Assembly (NCBI GenBank): GCA_012799935.1 | Contig: JAAZKG010000130.1 | Coordinates: 1 to 46,370 of the forward strand | DNA: 46,370 nt | Reading direction: 5' to 3' | Source: Erysipelotrichia bacterium | GTDB taxonomy: Bacteria > Bacillota_I > Bacilli_A > Erysipelotrichales > Erysipelotrichaceae | Shown here: positions 1 through 6,699 of the stretch, piece by piece | Layout of the letters: the number at the start of each line of letters is the position of its first letter | Numbering within the stretch: position 1 is the first letter of the stretch | Program-made: the position numbers and the translations under genes | Notes under the pieces: model-generated | The model's database searches: none | What the model was told of the DNA's origin: nothing | What the model saw: the letters and a program-made list of their open reading frames with translations, nothing else

Positions 1-102
1 AGCATAGTTTTGCACCTGCTCATAGTTGGTAAATCCTTCTTTTTCCTTAAACCTTTTTCTGAACTCTTCTTTGATTTTTTCCAGTAATTCTTTAGCATCC
101 AT
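1..102 (-). CDS. Phage structural-region protein, N-terminal fragment
   Basis: This is the first 34 codons of a gene that runs off the left edge. Its ATG overlaps the TAA of the portal gene by one base, so the two are translationally coupled. The visible residues begin MDAKELLEKIKEEF and are rich in Lys and Glu, probably helical. By position just after the portal it should be a minor capsid or head-morphogenesis-type gene, but nothing in the visible part identifies a family. Confidence 0.6.
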   Translation of the reverse strand, partial: MDAKELLEKIKEEFRKRFKEKEGFTNYEQVQNYA

Positions 103-1328
103 TAACTGCCACCTTCAATACCGGTTAAATCACGTAGGTTTTCTTCATTAAAATAACCAGGCACTGCTTGATTAATCTTGATAGCAGCATCACCGATTAA
201 AGAAAGAGTTGAATTGCTTGGTTCAAATACTGGTTCATATTTTGGTTTAGTCAGGAACATCATTTCTCTTGTGTAGTTGTAGTTGTCACGTAAACATGCT
301 GCCAGAAAGCCAACGTTCAGGAAACAGCTGCCAAATACCTTTTGGGCTTTTCTTGCTTCAAGTCTTAGATTTTCATGCGCTGCAGCAATAGCTTCAGCAC
401 TTGATGGATTATCGGTTACAAATCCCAGGTCATCTAAGGTTAAGCCAGTTTCACCGGCAAACAAGCTTGCAAACATTTTCAGCTGCTCATTATGAGGTTG
501 CATTGACTGTTGAGTGAACTGGCCCAGTCTTGGATCATTTCCTTCATCACTTGCTGATATTTCAATCAGGGTAGAAATAGAAGCTTTCCACTTTTCCATC
601 CTTTCAGCACTTGGATCCGTGCCAACTACCCATTTCTGAGGGAAAGAATAGAATTCAGCGCTGATTTCACTTCGTTTAATTGTTCTTGCAGCACTTTGCA
701 TATAGCTCATGCAGGCTCTGGTTATTCTGCTTCTACCAAATGGCCTTTTGGCATCTGGCCTATTTATAACCGGCACCAGTAGCGGATAACCAACGTTATG
801 ATCATATGCTTCAGGTGCTTTGTTTTTGTAATAAATCGTAGTTCTGTAAGGCTCAAAATACGCTTCCATTACAGGTCTGTCATTTCTGTCTCTTTCAAGA
901 ACTGCATAGCCTTCTTTTAACAGATAAGTAATAGGGTCGATAATACCGGTTGCATTTGCTCCATCAATAACCTGCAGACGTGGATAGCCGGATTCATCTT
1001 CACTAATGTAAACAAAAGAACACGAACTGATCAGAGCGCTTTTGATGGCATTGTCAAAAAGAATATCTGCATTGTTAAGGTTGAATATTTCGTTAATGTT
1101 GAAATTGTCATCCTTGAACTCCCTGAAGCTGATTCTATCGGCTAATCTATCAACGGCTTTTGAACACCAGCCAAGCACTGAATTAAAGCCTCTCAGTTCA
1201 TCTGGGGTCGATATCCCCAAGTCCATTACACTATTCTTCATATCATAGTATCTATACCTTAAATCTACTCTGGGTTTCTTGGATTCCAGTTTTTTTCTCA
1301 GTTCTCTTATGCCTAATAATTCACTCAT
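102..1328 (-). CDS. Phage portal protein (SPP1 Gp6-like)
   Basis: 408 residues resembling the Phage_prot_Gp6 portal family: N-terminal stretch with DLRYRYYDMKNSVMDLGIS, a middle wing/stem region (VPVINRPDAKRPFGRSRI), and a late helical part with SSAEAIAAAHENLRLEARKAQ. Portals form the dodecameric ring at one capsid vertex through which DNA enters and leaves. It is somewhat shorter than SPP1 gp6. The ATG follows a good AAAGGAG. The next gene overlaps its stop codon. The terminase genes that normally precede a portal are not upstream; an HNH gene lies 228 bp away. Family assignment is from sequence resemblance only. Confidence 0.82.
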   Translation of the reverse strand: MSELLGIRELRKKLESKKPRVDLRYRYYDMKNSVMDLGISTPDELRGFNSVLGWCSKAVDRLADRISFREFKDDNFNINEIFNLNNADILFDNAIKSALISSCSFVYISEDESGYPRLQVIDGANATGIIDPITYLLKEGYAVLERDRNDRPVMEAYFEPYRTTIYYKNKAPEAYDHNVGYPLLVPVINRPDAKRPFGRSRITRACMSYMQSAARTIKRSEISAEFYSFPQKWVVGTDPSAERMEKWKASISTLIEISASDEGNDPRLGQFTQQSMQPHNEQLKMFASLFAGETGLTLDDLGFVTDNPSSAEAIAAAHENLRLEARKAQKVFGSCFLNVGFLAACLRDNYNYTREMMFLTKPKYEPVFEPSNSTLSLIGDAAIKINQAVPGYFNEENLRDLTGIEGGS

Positions 1329-1556
1329 TTGCAGGCTCCTTTCTTTTCCGTGTGTTTTTTTGATGTGTGACCGTGCTGTAACTCAGAAGAGAGGTTGGCA
1401 CGTTCTCCTACCCCTATAAATAAACGTTCGTTACAACGGCTTAAAATGGCTCACACAACACCCTTATATTTTGCTTTACTTTTCAGCACTTATTTTTATT
1501 TCCTTACATTAGAATCTGTAGGTTGGTCAGCTAAAAGCATTTATCTTTTCACTTTG
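1329..1556. other. HNH-portal gap; terminase genes absent
   Basis: This 228 bp gap lies where terS and terL usually sit in cos-type Bacillota phages. On the minus strand there is one short open stretch without a credible start that ends ELQHGHTSKKHTEKKGACK just before the portal ATG. It may be the tail of a deleted gene or chance. On the plus strand, a 110-codon frame at 1395-1727 overlaps HNH antisense and looks like a shadow. I see no promoter or terminator. Confidence 0.5.
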
Positions 1557-1904
1557 CTATTCAGCCTTGTAATTCATCCAGTTGATGCTTTGAGGCAGTA
1601 CCCTGTTGGATATTGCTTTGTCCTTTGGAACTACCACACTTCCATCGGCCAGCTTGTTATACTTCTGTCTGTTGCAGGTCCAATGAGTCAGTTGCAGATT
1701 TGCTATATCACTTGGATGTCCGCCTAAGTCAAGCGGCACGATATGATCTATCGTTGCTGACAGAGGGTGGGGATATTTAAGACTCTTGTCTACCGGCTTT
1801 CCGCATATTGCGCAGACTGACTGCGTTGCCAGTATCTTCTGTTTGTTCTTATCGTAGGCAACTCTATGTTTGCCGACTTCATTTGCTCTCTTCCTGTTTG
1901 TCAT
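1557..1904 (-). CDS. HNH endonuclease, phage packaging-associated
   Basis: 115 residues with a full HNH (beta-beta-alpha metal) motif: C31-x2-C34, D53-H54 in TIDHIVPLDLGG, N69 in IANLQ, H74 and C77-N78 in THWTCNRQK. In cos-type phages such HNH proteins work with terminase in DNA packaging, cutting near cos. The ATG has AGGTGAAAG upstream. It lies between a structured intergenic region (1905-2133) and the portal gene. Unusually, no terminase follows it. It could alternatively be a homing-type HNH. Confidence 0.85.
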   Translation of the reverse strand: MTNRKRANEVGKHRVAYDKNKQKILATQSVCAICGKPVDKSLKYPHPLSATIDHIVPLDLGGHPSDIANLQLTHWTCNRQKYNKLADGSVVVPKDKAISNRVLPQSINWMNYKAE

Positions 1905-1980
1905 ATATCTTTCACCTTCAATTGTGTTGTTCGAATAAAAAAGTCAGATATCTGAAAGGGGACCGACATCCAACTTTAGA

Positions 1981-2084
1981 AATAAAGCCGGCAGTTATGA
2001 GTTTTGTACAAATAGAAAGGATAACTGTAAAATGGAAAAAACAATGATAAAAACCTAATTTACGGAGATTCTACCGGCTCTATT
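1981..2084 (-). promoter_or_regulatory. Long-range inverted repeat / structured leader or cos candidate
   Basis: Bases 2071-2084 and 1981-1994 form a 14-bp stem around a 76-base loop. Read as minus-strand RNA, all 14 positions pair, two of them as G-U wobbles; as plus-strand RNA those two become A-C mismatches. This suggests a transcript-level structure in the leader of the HNH gene. A GC-rich patch (GGGGACCGAC on the plus strand, near 1960) adjoins it, so the area between the late regulator and HNH could also hold cos. Neither role is proven. Confidence 0.4.
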
Positions 2085-2113
2085 AAAAAAAGACATTTGC
2101 TTATGAAATGCCT
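2085..2113 (-). terminator. Rho-independent terminator after the rinA-like gene
   Basis: On the minus strand GGCATTT pairs with AAATGTC around a CATAAGC loop and is followed by a run of seven T. It closes the early operon just downstream of the late-regulator gene, separating it from the HNH/portal late region. Confidence 0.7.
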
Positions 2114-2133
2114 TTCTCAGTAGATTCACTTTT

Positions 2134-2592
2134 CTACGATACTATTTTATCACATAAAAGTGTCTCATTTTGTATCATCTTTTCATTTAGTAGATTTAAT
2201 GCTCTTTCGTGGATTCGGTGAATATGAGGATAACTGAAATCCATTTCTATTGCTATTACTTCCCACCTCTTCATCAGAACATATCGTTTGTACAACACAT
2301 CAATGCAGTCAGCATCATCAATGCTGTCTATAAGTCTGATTGCCTTTTGTTTCAGTTCAACCAGTTCAGCAATATCGGTCAGTATTGATTTGCTGTACCT
2401 TTCATACTTGGGGTAATACTTCTCTTGAGGTGATAAGGTTGATTTAGAAGTAGTTGGCTCCTTTTTTTCGTAGGAAATGGAACTGACACCAGTCATCTGG
2501 TTTTGAATTACTTCAAGCTCTTTCTTTTTATTCCTAATTTGAATATCCAGCTTCCTTATCTGCTGCAAATACTCCTTAGCTGTCATCATCAT
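2134..2592 (-). CDS. RinA/ArpU-type late transcription regulator (DUF1492-like)
   Basis: 152 residues. The N-terminal half is a coiled coil (MTAKEYLQQIRKLDIQIRNKKKELEVI). The C-terminal half has a sigma-70 region 4-like HTH in which VLYKRYVLMKRWEVIAIEM is followed by DFSYPHIHRIHERALNLL. These are hallmarks of the DUF1492/ArpU/RinA group, which switch on phage late (packaging and head) genes in Bacillota phages. It is the last gene of the early operon, directly before the late region, as expected. The start overlaps the preceding small gene by 17 bases; MMM leaves the exact start open by two codons. Confidence 0.82.
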   Translation of the reverse strand: MMMTAKEYLQQIRKLDIQIRNKKKELEVIQNQMTGVSSISYEKKEPTTSKSTLSPQEKYYPKYERYSKSILTDIAELVELKQKAIRLIDSIDDADCIDVLYKRYVLMKRWEVIAIEMDFSYPHIHRIHERALNLLNEKMIQNETLLCDKIVS

Positions 2593-2776
2593 CCACCTCG
2601 ATTTTTATAAATCTCTTCTTGTTTCTTTCCATGCCTACCCCCAGATTGACTCCGTTTGATATGGCTGCCGGACTCATTCCAGTCATTTTTGACAGCTCAA
2701 CCATTGTGTCAGCAACTGCAGTCGGTAGTTCATATATGTCATTGGTAATCTGCATGTAGATGGTTTTCTTAGCCAT
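2576..2776 (-). CDS. Small phage protein, HTH-like
   Basis: 66 residues, starting MAKKTIYMQITNDIYELP. It has a helical segment, VADTMVELSKMTGMSPAAISNGVNLG, that reads like a helix-turn-helix, and an acidic tail EVDDDDS. It overlaps PcfJ-like upstream and the late regulator downstream, so it is part of the same operon. Proteins of this type are common in Bacillota phages without assigned function; a DNA-binding role is inferred only from the HTH-like segment. Confidence 0.65.
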   Translation of the reverse strand: MAKKTIYMQITNDIYELPTAVADTMVELSKMTGMSPAAISNGVNLGVGMERNKKRFIKIEVDDDDS

Positions 2777-3968
2777 ATGCGAATCCCTTCATCTTTGCCC
2801 ACTTCTTGACCAGTCCGGCTTTTTCATTTTCAACTTCCTTGTTGTGATTCTCTCTGGCCTGAATTATCTTTTTGTTTTTAACTTCAATAGCGATTGCTAT
2901 CTTGCCATCCAGCTTTACATAATACAGATCGCATCTGCCTTCAGCATAGATATGGGCGTAACTTCCGGCAATACAGTTATGCAGTTCTTCTCCAACCTTT
3001 TGAATTTCCTCATATGATGAAAACGTTCTGAACTCGGCGTTGCCGATTCTTGCTTCATTTTCAAGAAGTTCCTTCTGTCTTTCCTTGATCTTTTCAGCTT
3101 CTTTTATTTTTTCTATTTCTTTTTTGAGCCTTCTTTCCATTTCTATCAGTCTGGCCCTTCGCATATGCTCCTGCTGGAAGTTCTTAGGTTTTCCAAACTT
3201 TCTATTCTGTCTTTTGCAGTCTCTGATATAGTCCCTGAAATCTATGATGCTTATTTTGTTTCTTGCAAGATAGTCCAGATAATAAACGTTCAGCTTTTCA
3301 GTCCATCCGTTAAGGTACTCCATTGAATTTCGGTTAATATAGCCAGAATATTTTTGTACTTCTTCATCACTTTTTAAATCAAACCAGTATATGTATCTCA
3401 TCTGATTGTGATTGTAGATTCCTTTTTTGATAAGAGTTATCTGATTTGACTTGAACGGAAGGTCAAGCTGCATATAGTAGTCTTTCATAGTCCTTTTTCT
3501 GACTTCACATCTCTGATAGAAGCAGTAGTGATACGTGTTGCCTTTTCTTACTTTTCGCCACTCGGTTTTATCATCGAAGGCAAGACTGCAACCTATTGTT
3601 TTTACTATTCCTAAAACTTTAAGCTGATTACCACTCCAGTCGGCTACAAGTTTGACTTCTTCAGCCTTCGGATGTTCACCGAACTTCCAGCTGCCTTTTA
3701 CCCAATAACCATAATCGCCATCCTGAATCCAATTATCTTTTATCATTGATTTGAGATTCGTTATTGACATTTCTCTGCCACAGTTCGGACATACCTTTGC
3801 ATTTCTTATCTGTCTCCATTTTTCTCTGCTGACTTTTTCATATCGGTTACATATAAAGCAATATGTAATATACTCTTTGCCATCTTTTTTGAAAGCTATC
3901 TGACCCTTTAATGCGAATAGGACTCTGGCAAGTTCATCATCATAGCTCAAACAGGTTGATTTGCTCAT
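2769..3968 (-). CDS. PcfJ-like protein
   Basis: 399 residues from the ATG at 3968, chosen because AAAGGCG precedes it and because a longer frame (to 4028) would overlap PcfK by almost 90 bases. N-terminal zinc-finger pairs (CFICNRYEK then CPNCGREM) precede a long middle region, a Lys/Glu-rich coiled coil (RLKKEIEKIKEAEKIKERQK) and the PcfJ signature NCIAGSYAHIYAEGRCDLYYVKLDG split over the C-terminal part. PcfJ was named from the conjugative plasmid pCF10 and occurs widely in phages; its biochemical activity is not established. It is paired with PcfK immediately upstream. Confidence 0.8.
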   Translation of the reverse strand: MSKSTCLSYDDELARVLFALKGQIAFKKDGKEYITYCFICNRYEKVSREKWRQIRNAKVCPNCGREMSITNLKSMIKDNWIQDGDYGYWVKGSWKFGEHPKAEEVKLVADWSGNQLKVLGIVKTIGCSLAFDDKTEWRKVRKGNTYHYCFYQRCEVRKRTMKDYYMQLDLPFKSNQITLIKKGIYNHNQMRYIYWFDLKSDEEVQKYSGYINRNSMEYLNGWTEKLNVYYLDYLARNKISIIDFRDYIRDCKRQNRKFGKPKNFQQEHMRRARLIEMERRLKKEIEKIKEAEKIKERQKELLENEARIGNAEFRTFSSYEEIQKVGEELHNCIAGSYAHIYAEGRCDLYYVKLDGKIAIAIEVKNKKIIQARENHNKEVENEKAGLVKKWAKMKGFAYG

Positions 3969-4230
3969 AATCGTCGCCTTTCTTCTTGACCGCTGCCTTT
4001 TTAGGCTTGATGGTTTCAGTTGCCACAACTTTCACCTTTTCAGCCTTTGGTTCTTCATTTGCCTTTTCGCTTTCAAGAATCCACTCAAGAACAACTTCAT
4101 CACTTACTGCAGCTACATTGTTCTTTGCCATTTTTCTTGCCTGTGCAATAACATACTTTTCTATAAAGTCATATGATTTTGTCAGGTTGTATTCAGTCAT
4201 ATATTTTTCTATAAATTGTTTTAGATCCAT
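3940..4230 (-). CDS. PcfK-like protein
   Basis: 96 residues. The N-terminal half is an alpha-helical domain (MDLKQFIEKYMTEYNLTKSYDF, then IAQARKMAKNNVAAVSDEVV). It is followed by a Lys/Pro/Glu-rich linker and the terminal QINLFEL. This matches the PcfK-like family, usually encoded beside PcfJ in phages and conjugative elements. The QINLFEL end resembles a sliding-clamp-binding peptide (QxxLF), so contact with DNA polymerase III beta is conceivable but is inference. Its 3' end overlaps the PcfJ start by 29 bases. Confidence 0.75.
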   Translation of the reverse strand: MDLKQFIEKYMTEYNLTKSYDFIEKYVIAQARKMAKNNVAAVSDEVVLEWILESEKANEEPKAEKVKVVATETIKPKKAAVKKKGDDYEQINLFEL

Positions 4231-4366
4231 TTTTGTTTTAGCTCCTTTCTTTTTTATACAAGGGAGCAGAAGTCCCAGTCATTCCACTCCCTTTATCTAA
4301 ACAGGCTTCAATTGGTATTAATATTTTTTCGAAGGTACAATATGTCAGAAATTTTTTAGAGCCTGT
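4231..4366 (-). promoter_or_regulatory. Structured leader before pcfK
   Basis: This 136-base gap holds two inverted repeats. AGCCTGTTTA (4360-4369) pairs with TAAACAGGCT (4298-4307), enclosing about 52 bases. Closer to pcfK, AAGGGAG pairs with CTCCCTT, with a small inner GAA/TTC stem, just before AAAGAAAGGAGC, the ribosome site. The first arm overlaps the stop codon of the preceding gene. It may be an attenuator or RNA-processing site; no canonical T-run is present. Confidence 0.4.
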
Positions 4367-4558
4367 TTAAATCAGTTTTCTTATAGCCTCTCTGACTTTG
4401 GCTATGTTGTCGGATTTCTGCCATTGATACATAGAATCACCTTTGATTTTGTCTAATTCATCAGCTATCCAGTTTATAGATTCAGTAGCTTGTTGCTGAA
4501 GTTTCATTTTTGCTGGAACTTCAAACATTGGTTCCATTTCCTTTAAAATATCGTTCAT
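4367..4558 (-). CDS. Small phage protein, helical, unknown
   Basis: 63 residues, MNDILKEMEPMFEVPAKMKL onwards. It is predicted to be almost wholly helical, with no cysteine pairs and no membrane segment. It starts two bases after the stop of the zinc-ribbon gene upstream, so it is clearly in the operon. I do not recognise a family. Confidence 0.6.
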   Translation of the reverse strand: MNDILKEMEPMFEVPAKMKLQQQATESINWIADELDKIKGDSMYQWQKSDNIAKVREAIRKLI

Positions 4559-4560
4559 AA

Positions 4561-4764
4561 TTAAACTCCTTCGTTCAAGAACTCAAGAACTTCTTGTTCG
4601 CCAAAATAATCAACCATCTCGTTCATAGTGAACTCTCTTTTTATCGTTGCTTCATTCGGCTCGGTATACGAGTAACTTTTACAATGTGGGCAGTTATCTC
4701 GGTATTTGGTACTGAAATATTTCTTGCAGTTATAACACTTTGCTACTTTGTACATTTCACTCAC
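4561..4764 (-). CDS. Small zinc-ribbon protein
   Basis: 67 residues with two CxxC knuckles, CYNCKKYF and CPHCKSYS, forming a zinc ribbon in residues 10-31. A C-terminal helix follows (MNEMVDYFGEQEVLEFLNEGV). Start overlaps the end of the next zinc-ribbon gene by eight bases. The function is unknown; such ribbons usually mediate nucleic-acid or protein contacts. Confidence 0.65.
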   Translation of the reverse strand: MSEMYKVAKCYNCKKYFSTKYRDNCPHCKSYSYTEPNEATIKREFTMNEMVDYFGEQEVLEFLNEGV

Positions 4765-4930
4765 TCCAATCTATTTTTGTATTACATTTTTTACACTTCT
4801 CATCTTTCAATGATAATTCTCTGTGGCATTTAGGACATACATAGCAGTGATATATGTATCTGCCTTTCTGTCTGATAGTCAGTTTTGGTTTTTCAGCTTT
4901 TAGAAGCGAATCAACGAATTTAAGTTTCAT
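4757..4930 (-). CDS. Small zinc-ribbon protein
   Basis: 57 residues from the ATG at 4930, which overlaps the TGA of the upstream gene as ATGA and has GGGGTAAAG before it; a longer frame to 4993 lies within the upstream gene and is rejected. Two CxxC motifs, CPKCHREL and CKKCNTKI, lie in the C-terminal half after a basic segment (KPKLTIRQKGRYIYHCYV). A second small zinc ribbon in a row within the operon, with little similarity to its neighbour. Confidence 0.62.
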   Translation of the reverse strand: MKLKFVDSLLKAEKPKLTIRQKGRYIYHCYVCPKCHRELSLKDEKCKKCNTKIDWSE

Positions 4931-5172
4931 AACTTTACCCCTAATTCTTTTAGTTGTTGATTTATGGCTTTGTGTAAATCTTTTTCTATCCACAATGGCA
5001 AACGACTTCCGCTATATTTGCTTACAGCTGACGCAAAATATTCTCCAGATGTTTCAAAAAACACTTGATATTTTCCACTTTCCACCGTTTTTTCGTATGC
5101 AATACAACCTTCTTCTTCGCTTTGATATTCTATTTCAAACCCTAACTTTTCAAACATCTCTTTCGCTTCCAT
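4927..5172 (-). CDS. Small phage protein, unknown
   Basis: 81 residues, beginning MEAKEMFEKLGFEIEYQSEE. An alternating strand pattern (IAYEKTVESGKYQVFFETSGEYF) is followed by a helical tail (IEKDLHKAINQQLKELGVKL). This shape is frequent among small phage early genes of no known function. It is coupled by ATGA to the zinc-ribbon gene downstream. Confidence 0.65.
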   Translation of the reverse strand: MEAKEMFEKLGFEIEYQSEEEGCIAYEKTVESGKYQVFFETSGEYFASAVSKYSGSRLPLWIEKDLHKAINQQLKELGVKL

Positions 5173-5176
5173 AACC

Positions 5177-5314
5177 TCACCCCCAGTAAATGTACCAGCT
5201 GTACCACTTTATGAACTCTACCAATCCAACAGCAATTGGAATCGATATTATCGTTGTGATAATTATCAATTTGACATATTCGATAAATGTTTTGTTTTTA
5301 AGTAATTTTTTCAT
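5177..5314 (-). CDS. Small single-TM phage peptide
   Basis: 45 codons with a strong AAAGGAG seven bases before the ATG. It starts MKKLLKNKTFIEYVKLII, has one hydrophobic span about residues 15-36 and ends in aromatic residues (WYSWYIYWG). The basic N-terminus suggests N-in topology. It lies neatly between two other operon genes with no overlaps. Function unknown; an antisense frame on the plus strand at 5190-5387 is a shadow. Confidence 0.6.
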   Translation of the reverse strand: MKKLLKNKTFIEYVKLIIITTIISIPIAVGLVEFIKWYSWYIYWG

Positions 5315-5330
5315 TGTTTTTGCTCCTTTG

Positions 5331-5471
5331 CTAAATAACAGCCACCATACTTATAGCCACCAAACTTACAATAAGACTCAGAATTGATACAACAATAGTC
5401 AGCCTTACCACTTCAACAAGTCTGTCTAAATTGACACCTGATGTTGTGTACTCATAGTTATTTTTTTCCAT
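5331..5471 (-). CDS. Small single-TM phage peptide
   Basis: 46 residues from the ATG at 5471, preceded by AGAGAGGAG; the frame is open further upstream to 5552 but that part lies inside the preceding gene. The N-terminal half is soluble (MEKNNYEYTTSGVNLDRLVE) and residues 24-46 form one transmembrane helix (LTIVVSILSLIVSLVAISMV). Function unknown. With its neighbour it makes a pair of tiny membrane peptides in the early operon. Confidence 0.6.
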   Translation of the reverse strand: MEKNNYEYTTSGVNLDRLVEVVRLTIVVSILSLIVSLVAISMVAVI

Positions 5472-5475
5472 TTTT

Positions 5476-5682
5476 CTACTCCTCTCTATATTCCATAGAT
5501 TCGCCAACTTCAACTGGCTTTCCCCTTTTGTAGATTTCATCCCATATCTCATCTAATGAATATTCACTTAATGGTGTTCTGAAATCAGTTCTGTTAATCA
5601 ACACAGGTTTAAGATTCAATGCTCCGTTTTTAAGTCTACGGACAAGATACAGCTTGCTGTTAAGCTCAATTACTTCTTTCAT
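5476..5682 (-). CDS. Small phage protein, unknown
   Basis: 68 residues from the ATG at 5682 (AAAGGTGGC upstream), overlapping the preceding coiled-coil gene by 17 bases. It reads MKEVIELNSKLYLVRRLKNG and later SLDEIWDEIYKRGKPVEVGE. It is probably a small mixed alpha/beta fold, with no metal motif or membrane segment. Family not recognised. Confidence 0.6.
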   Translation of the reverse strand: MKEVIELNSKLYLVRRLKNGALNLKPVLINRTDFRTPLSEYSLDEIWDEIYKRGKPVEVGESMEYREE

Positions 5683-5863
5683 AGAATCTGCCACCTTTGA
5701 TAAACAAATCATCCTGAAGCTTGTTGATTAAATCATCCTTCTGTTTGATCTGTGTTTCCAGATTATGGTTTTCAAGAATAAGCTTCTTGTTTTCTTGAGC
5801 AAGCTTGCTGTATTGCTTTTTGAGTTCCTCATACCTGAACTCATATTCTTTCCATTTGCTCAT
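5666..5863 (-). CDS. Small coiled-coil phage protein
   Basis: 65 residues, almost entirely a heptad-repeat coiled coil between residues 8 and 52 (YEELKKQYSKLAQENKKLIL continuing into NHNLETQIKQKDDLINKLQ). Likely a dimerising scaffold or regulator, but the function is unknown. Operon member; its 3' end overlaps the next gene. Confidence 0.6.
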   Translation of the reverse strand: MSKWKEYEFRYEELKKQYSKLAQENKKLILENHNLETQIKQKDDLINKLQDDLFIKGGRFYERSN

Positions 5864-5872
5864 TCTGTCACC

Positions 5873-6391
5873 TCATCCGCAGCAGTGCTTAGTCACATCT
5901 CTGATTATTGCCGAATAGCTGTTGCACTCTACATTCACAGCTTTTTCATAACCGTTGACAAAAGTTACAATTACCAGTTCCTGTTCTGGAACATATTCAC
6001 AATCCACAACCTTATTTCTTGTCTGGCTTAGCAACCAACCAAGATTTTTAACAAACAGTTTTTTATCTTCAACAGTATTGTTGTTTTCATAAGCCTTTTT
6101 CATTCTGTCTAAATGTTCATTTTTAGAAATATAGTCTTCCCACTGCGATTTGATTTTGGTTATTAAAGATAGGGTTTTGTAGGACATCACGTAGTTATAC
6201 GTATTAATGTTGAATGCATTAAAATTAACTGCATTCTCTACTTCTTCATCTAAAACAACATTAATTTGAATGTTTTTATCTTTATTATCATCACTAATAG
6301 ATAAGATATATTGACCATCTCCATTGTCGACTGCAATAATTTCATTAATTACATCTTCTGTAAAAATATTTAATAATTCTTTAATATTCAT
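5873..6391 (-). CDS. Phage protein, unknown
   Basis: 172 residues, acidic and Asn-rich (MNIKELLNIFTEDVINEIIA; later DDNKDKNIQINVVLDEEVEN). The C-terminal half has a strand-rich section (KVVDCEYVPEQELVIVTFVN) and ends in a cysteine pair, HCCG. A ribosome site AAAGGAG lies before the ATG. It is the first gene after the putative origin and may head the second part of the early operon. I do not recognise the family. Confidence 0.6.
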   Translation of the reverse strand: MNIKELLNIFTEDVINEIIAVDNGDGQYILSISDDNKDKNIQINVVLDEEVENAVNFNAFNINTYNYVMSYKTLSLITKIKSQWEDYISKNEHLDRMKKAYENNNTVEDKKLFVKNLGWLLSQTRNKVVDCEYVPEQELVIVTFVNGYEKAVNVECNSYSAIIRDVTKHCCG

Positions 6392-6699
6392 AGTTTTTAT
6401 CTCCTTTTTTTTTGTTTCGATACTGTGACGAACTGTGACGAACTTTTAACAGACATCGTAACAGGGTTTTTTCCTTTGTTTATAAGGGTTTTTTTAATTT
6501 TTGTGACGAATGTGACGATTAAATGCCCCTATATTTATATTTTTTATATATTTATATATAGATTTCTTAAAAAACTACATTTTTATATTAAATATATAAA
6601 GAAATTGATTTGTTTCGTCACATCGTCACAAATTGCAATTTTTCCTTTATTTATAAGGGTTTTTAATGTGACGATGTTGTGACGAATGTGACGATATTT
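6392..6699. other. Putative phage replication origin (iterons plus AT-rich element)
   Basis: This 308 bp gene-free block contains nine copies of TGTGACGA: plus-oriented at 6424, 6434, 6502, 6511, 6667, 6678 and 6687, and two minus-oriented at 6615 and 6623. They flank an almost pure A/T segment (about 6530-6600) that could be a DNA-unwinding element. A second direct repeat, TTTATAAGGGTTTTT, occurs near 6480 and 6650. The block lies directly downstream of the primase-helicase gene. Iterons around an AT tract beside replication genes is the usual layout of a phage origin. The binding protein is unknown. Confidence 0.65.

Noticed and set aside
1395-1727. Plus-strand frame of 110 codons over the HNH end
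   Set aside because: It is antisense to a solid HNH gene, has no ribosome site and no recognisable domain.
5190-5387. Plus-strand frame over the small TM-peptide genes
   Set aside because: No ribosome site; it is antisense to two minus-strand peptides with strong ribosome sites.
6425-6682. Plus-strand frame of 85 codons inside the putative origin
   Set aside because: It consists of translated iterons and A/T tract, giving only Phe/Ile/Tyr runs, with no ribosome site.
6424-6694. CRISPR-like array
   Set aside because: The repeats are 8 bp in both orientations with irregular spacing and no cas genes nearby.
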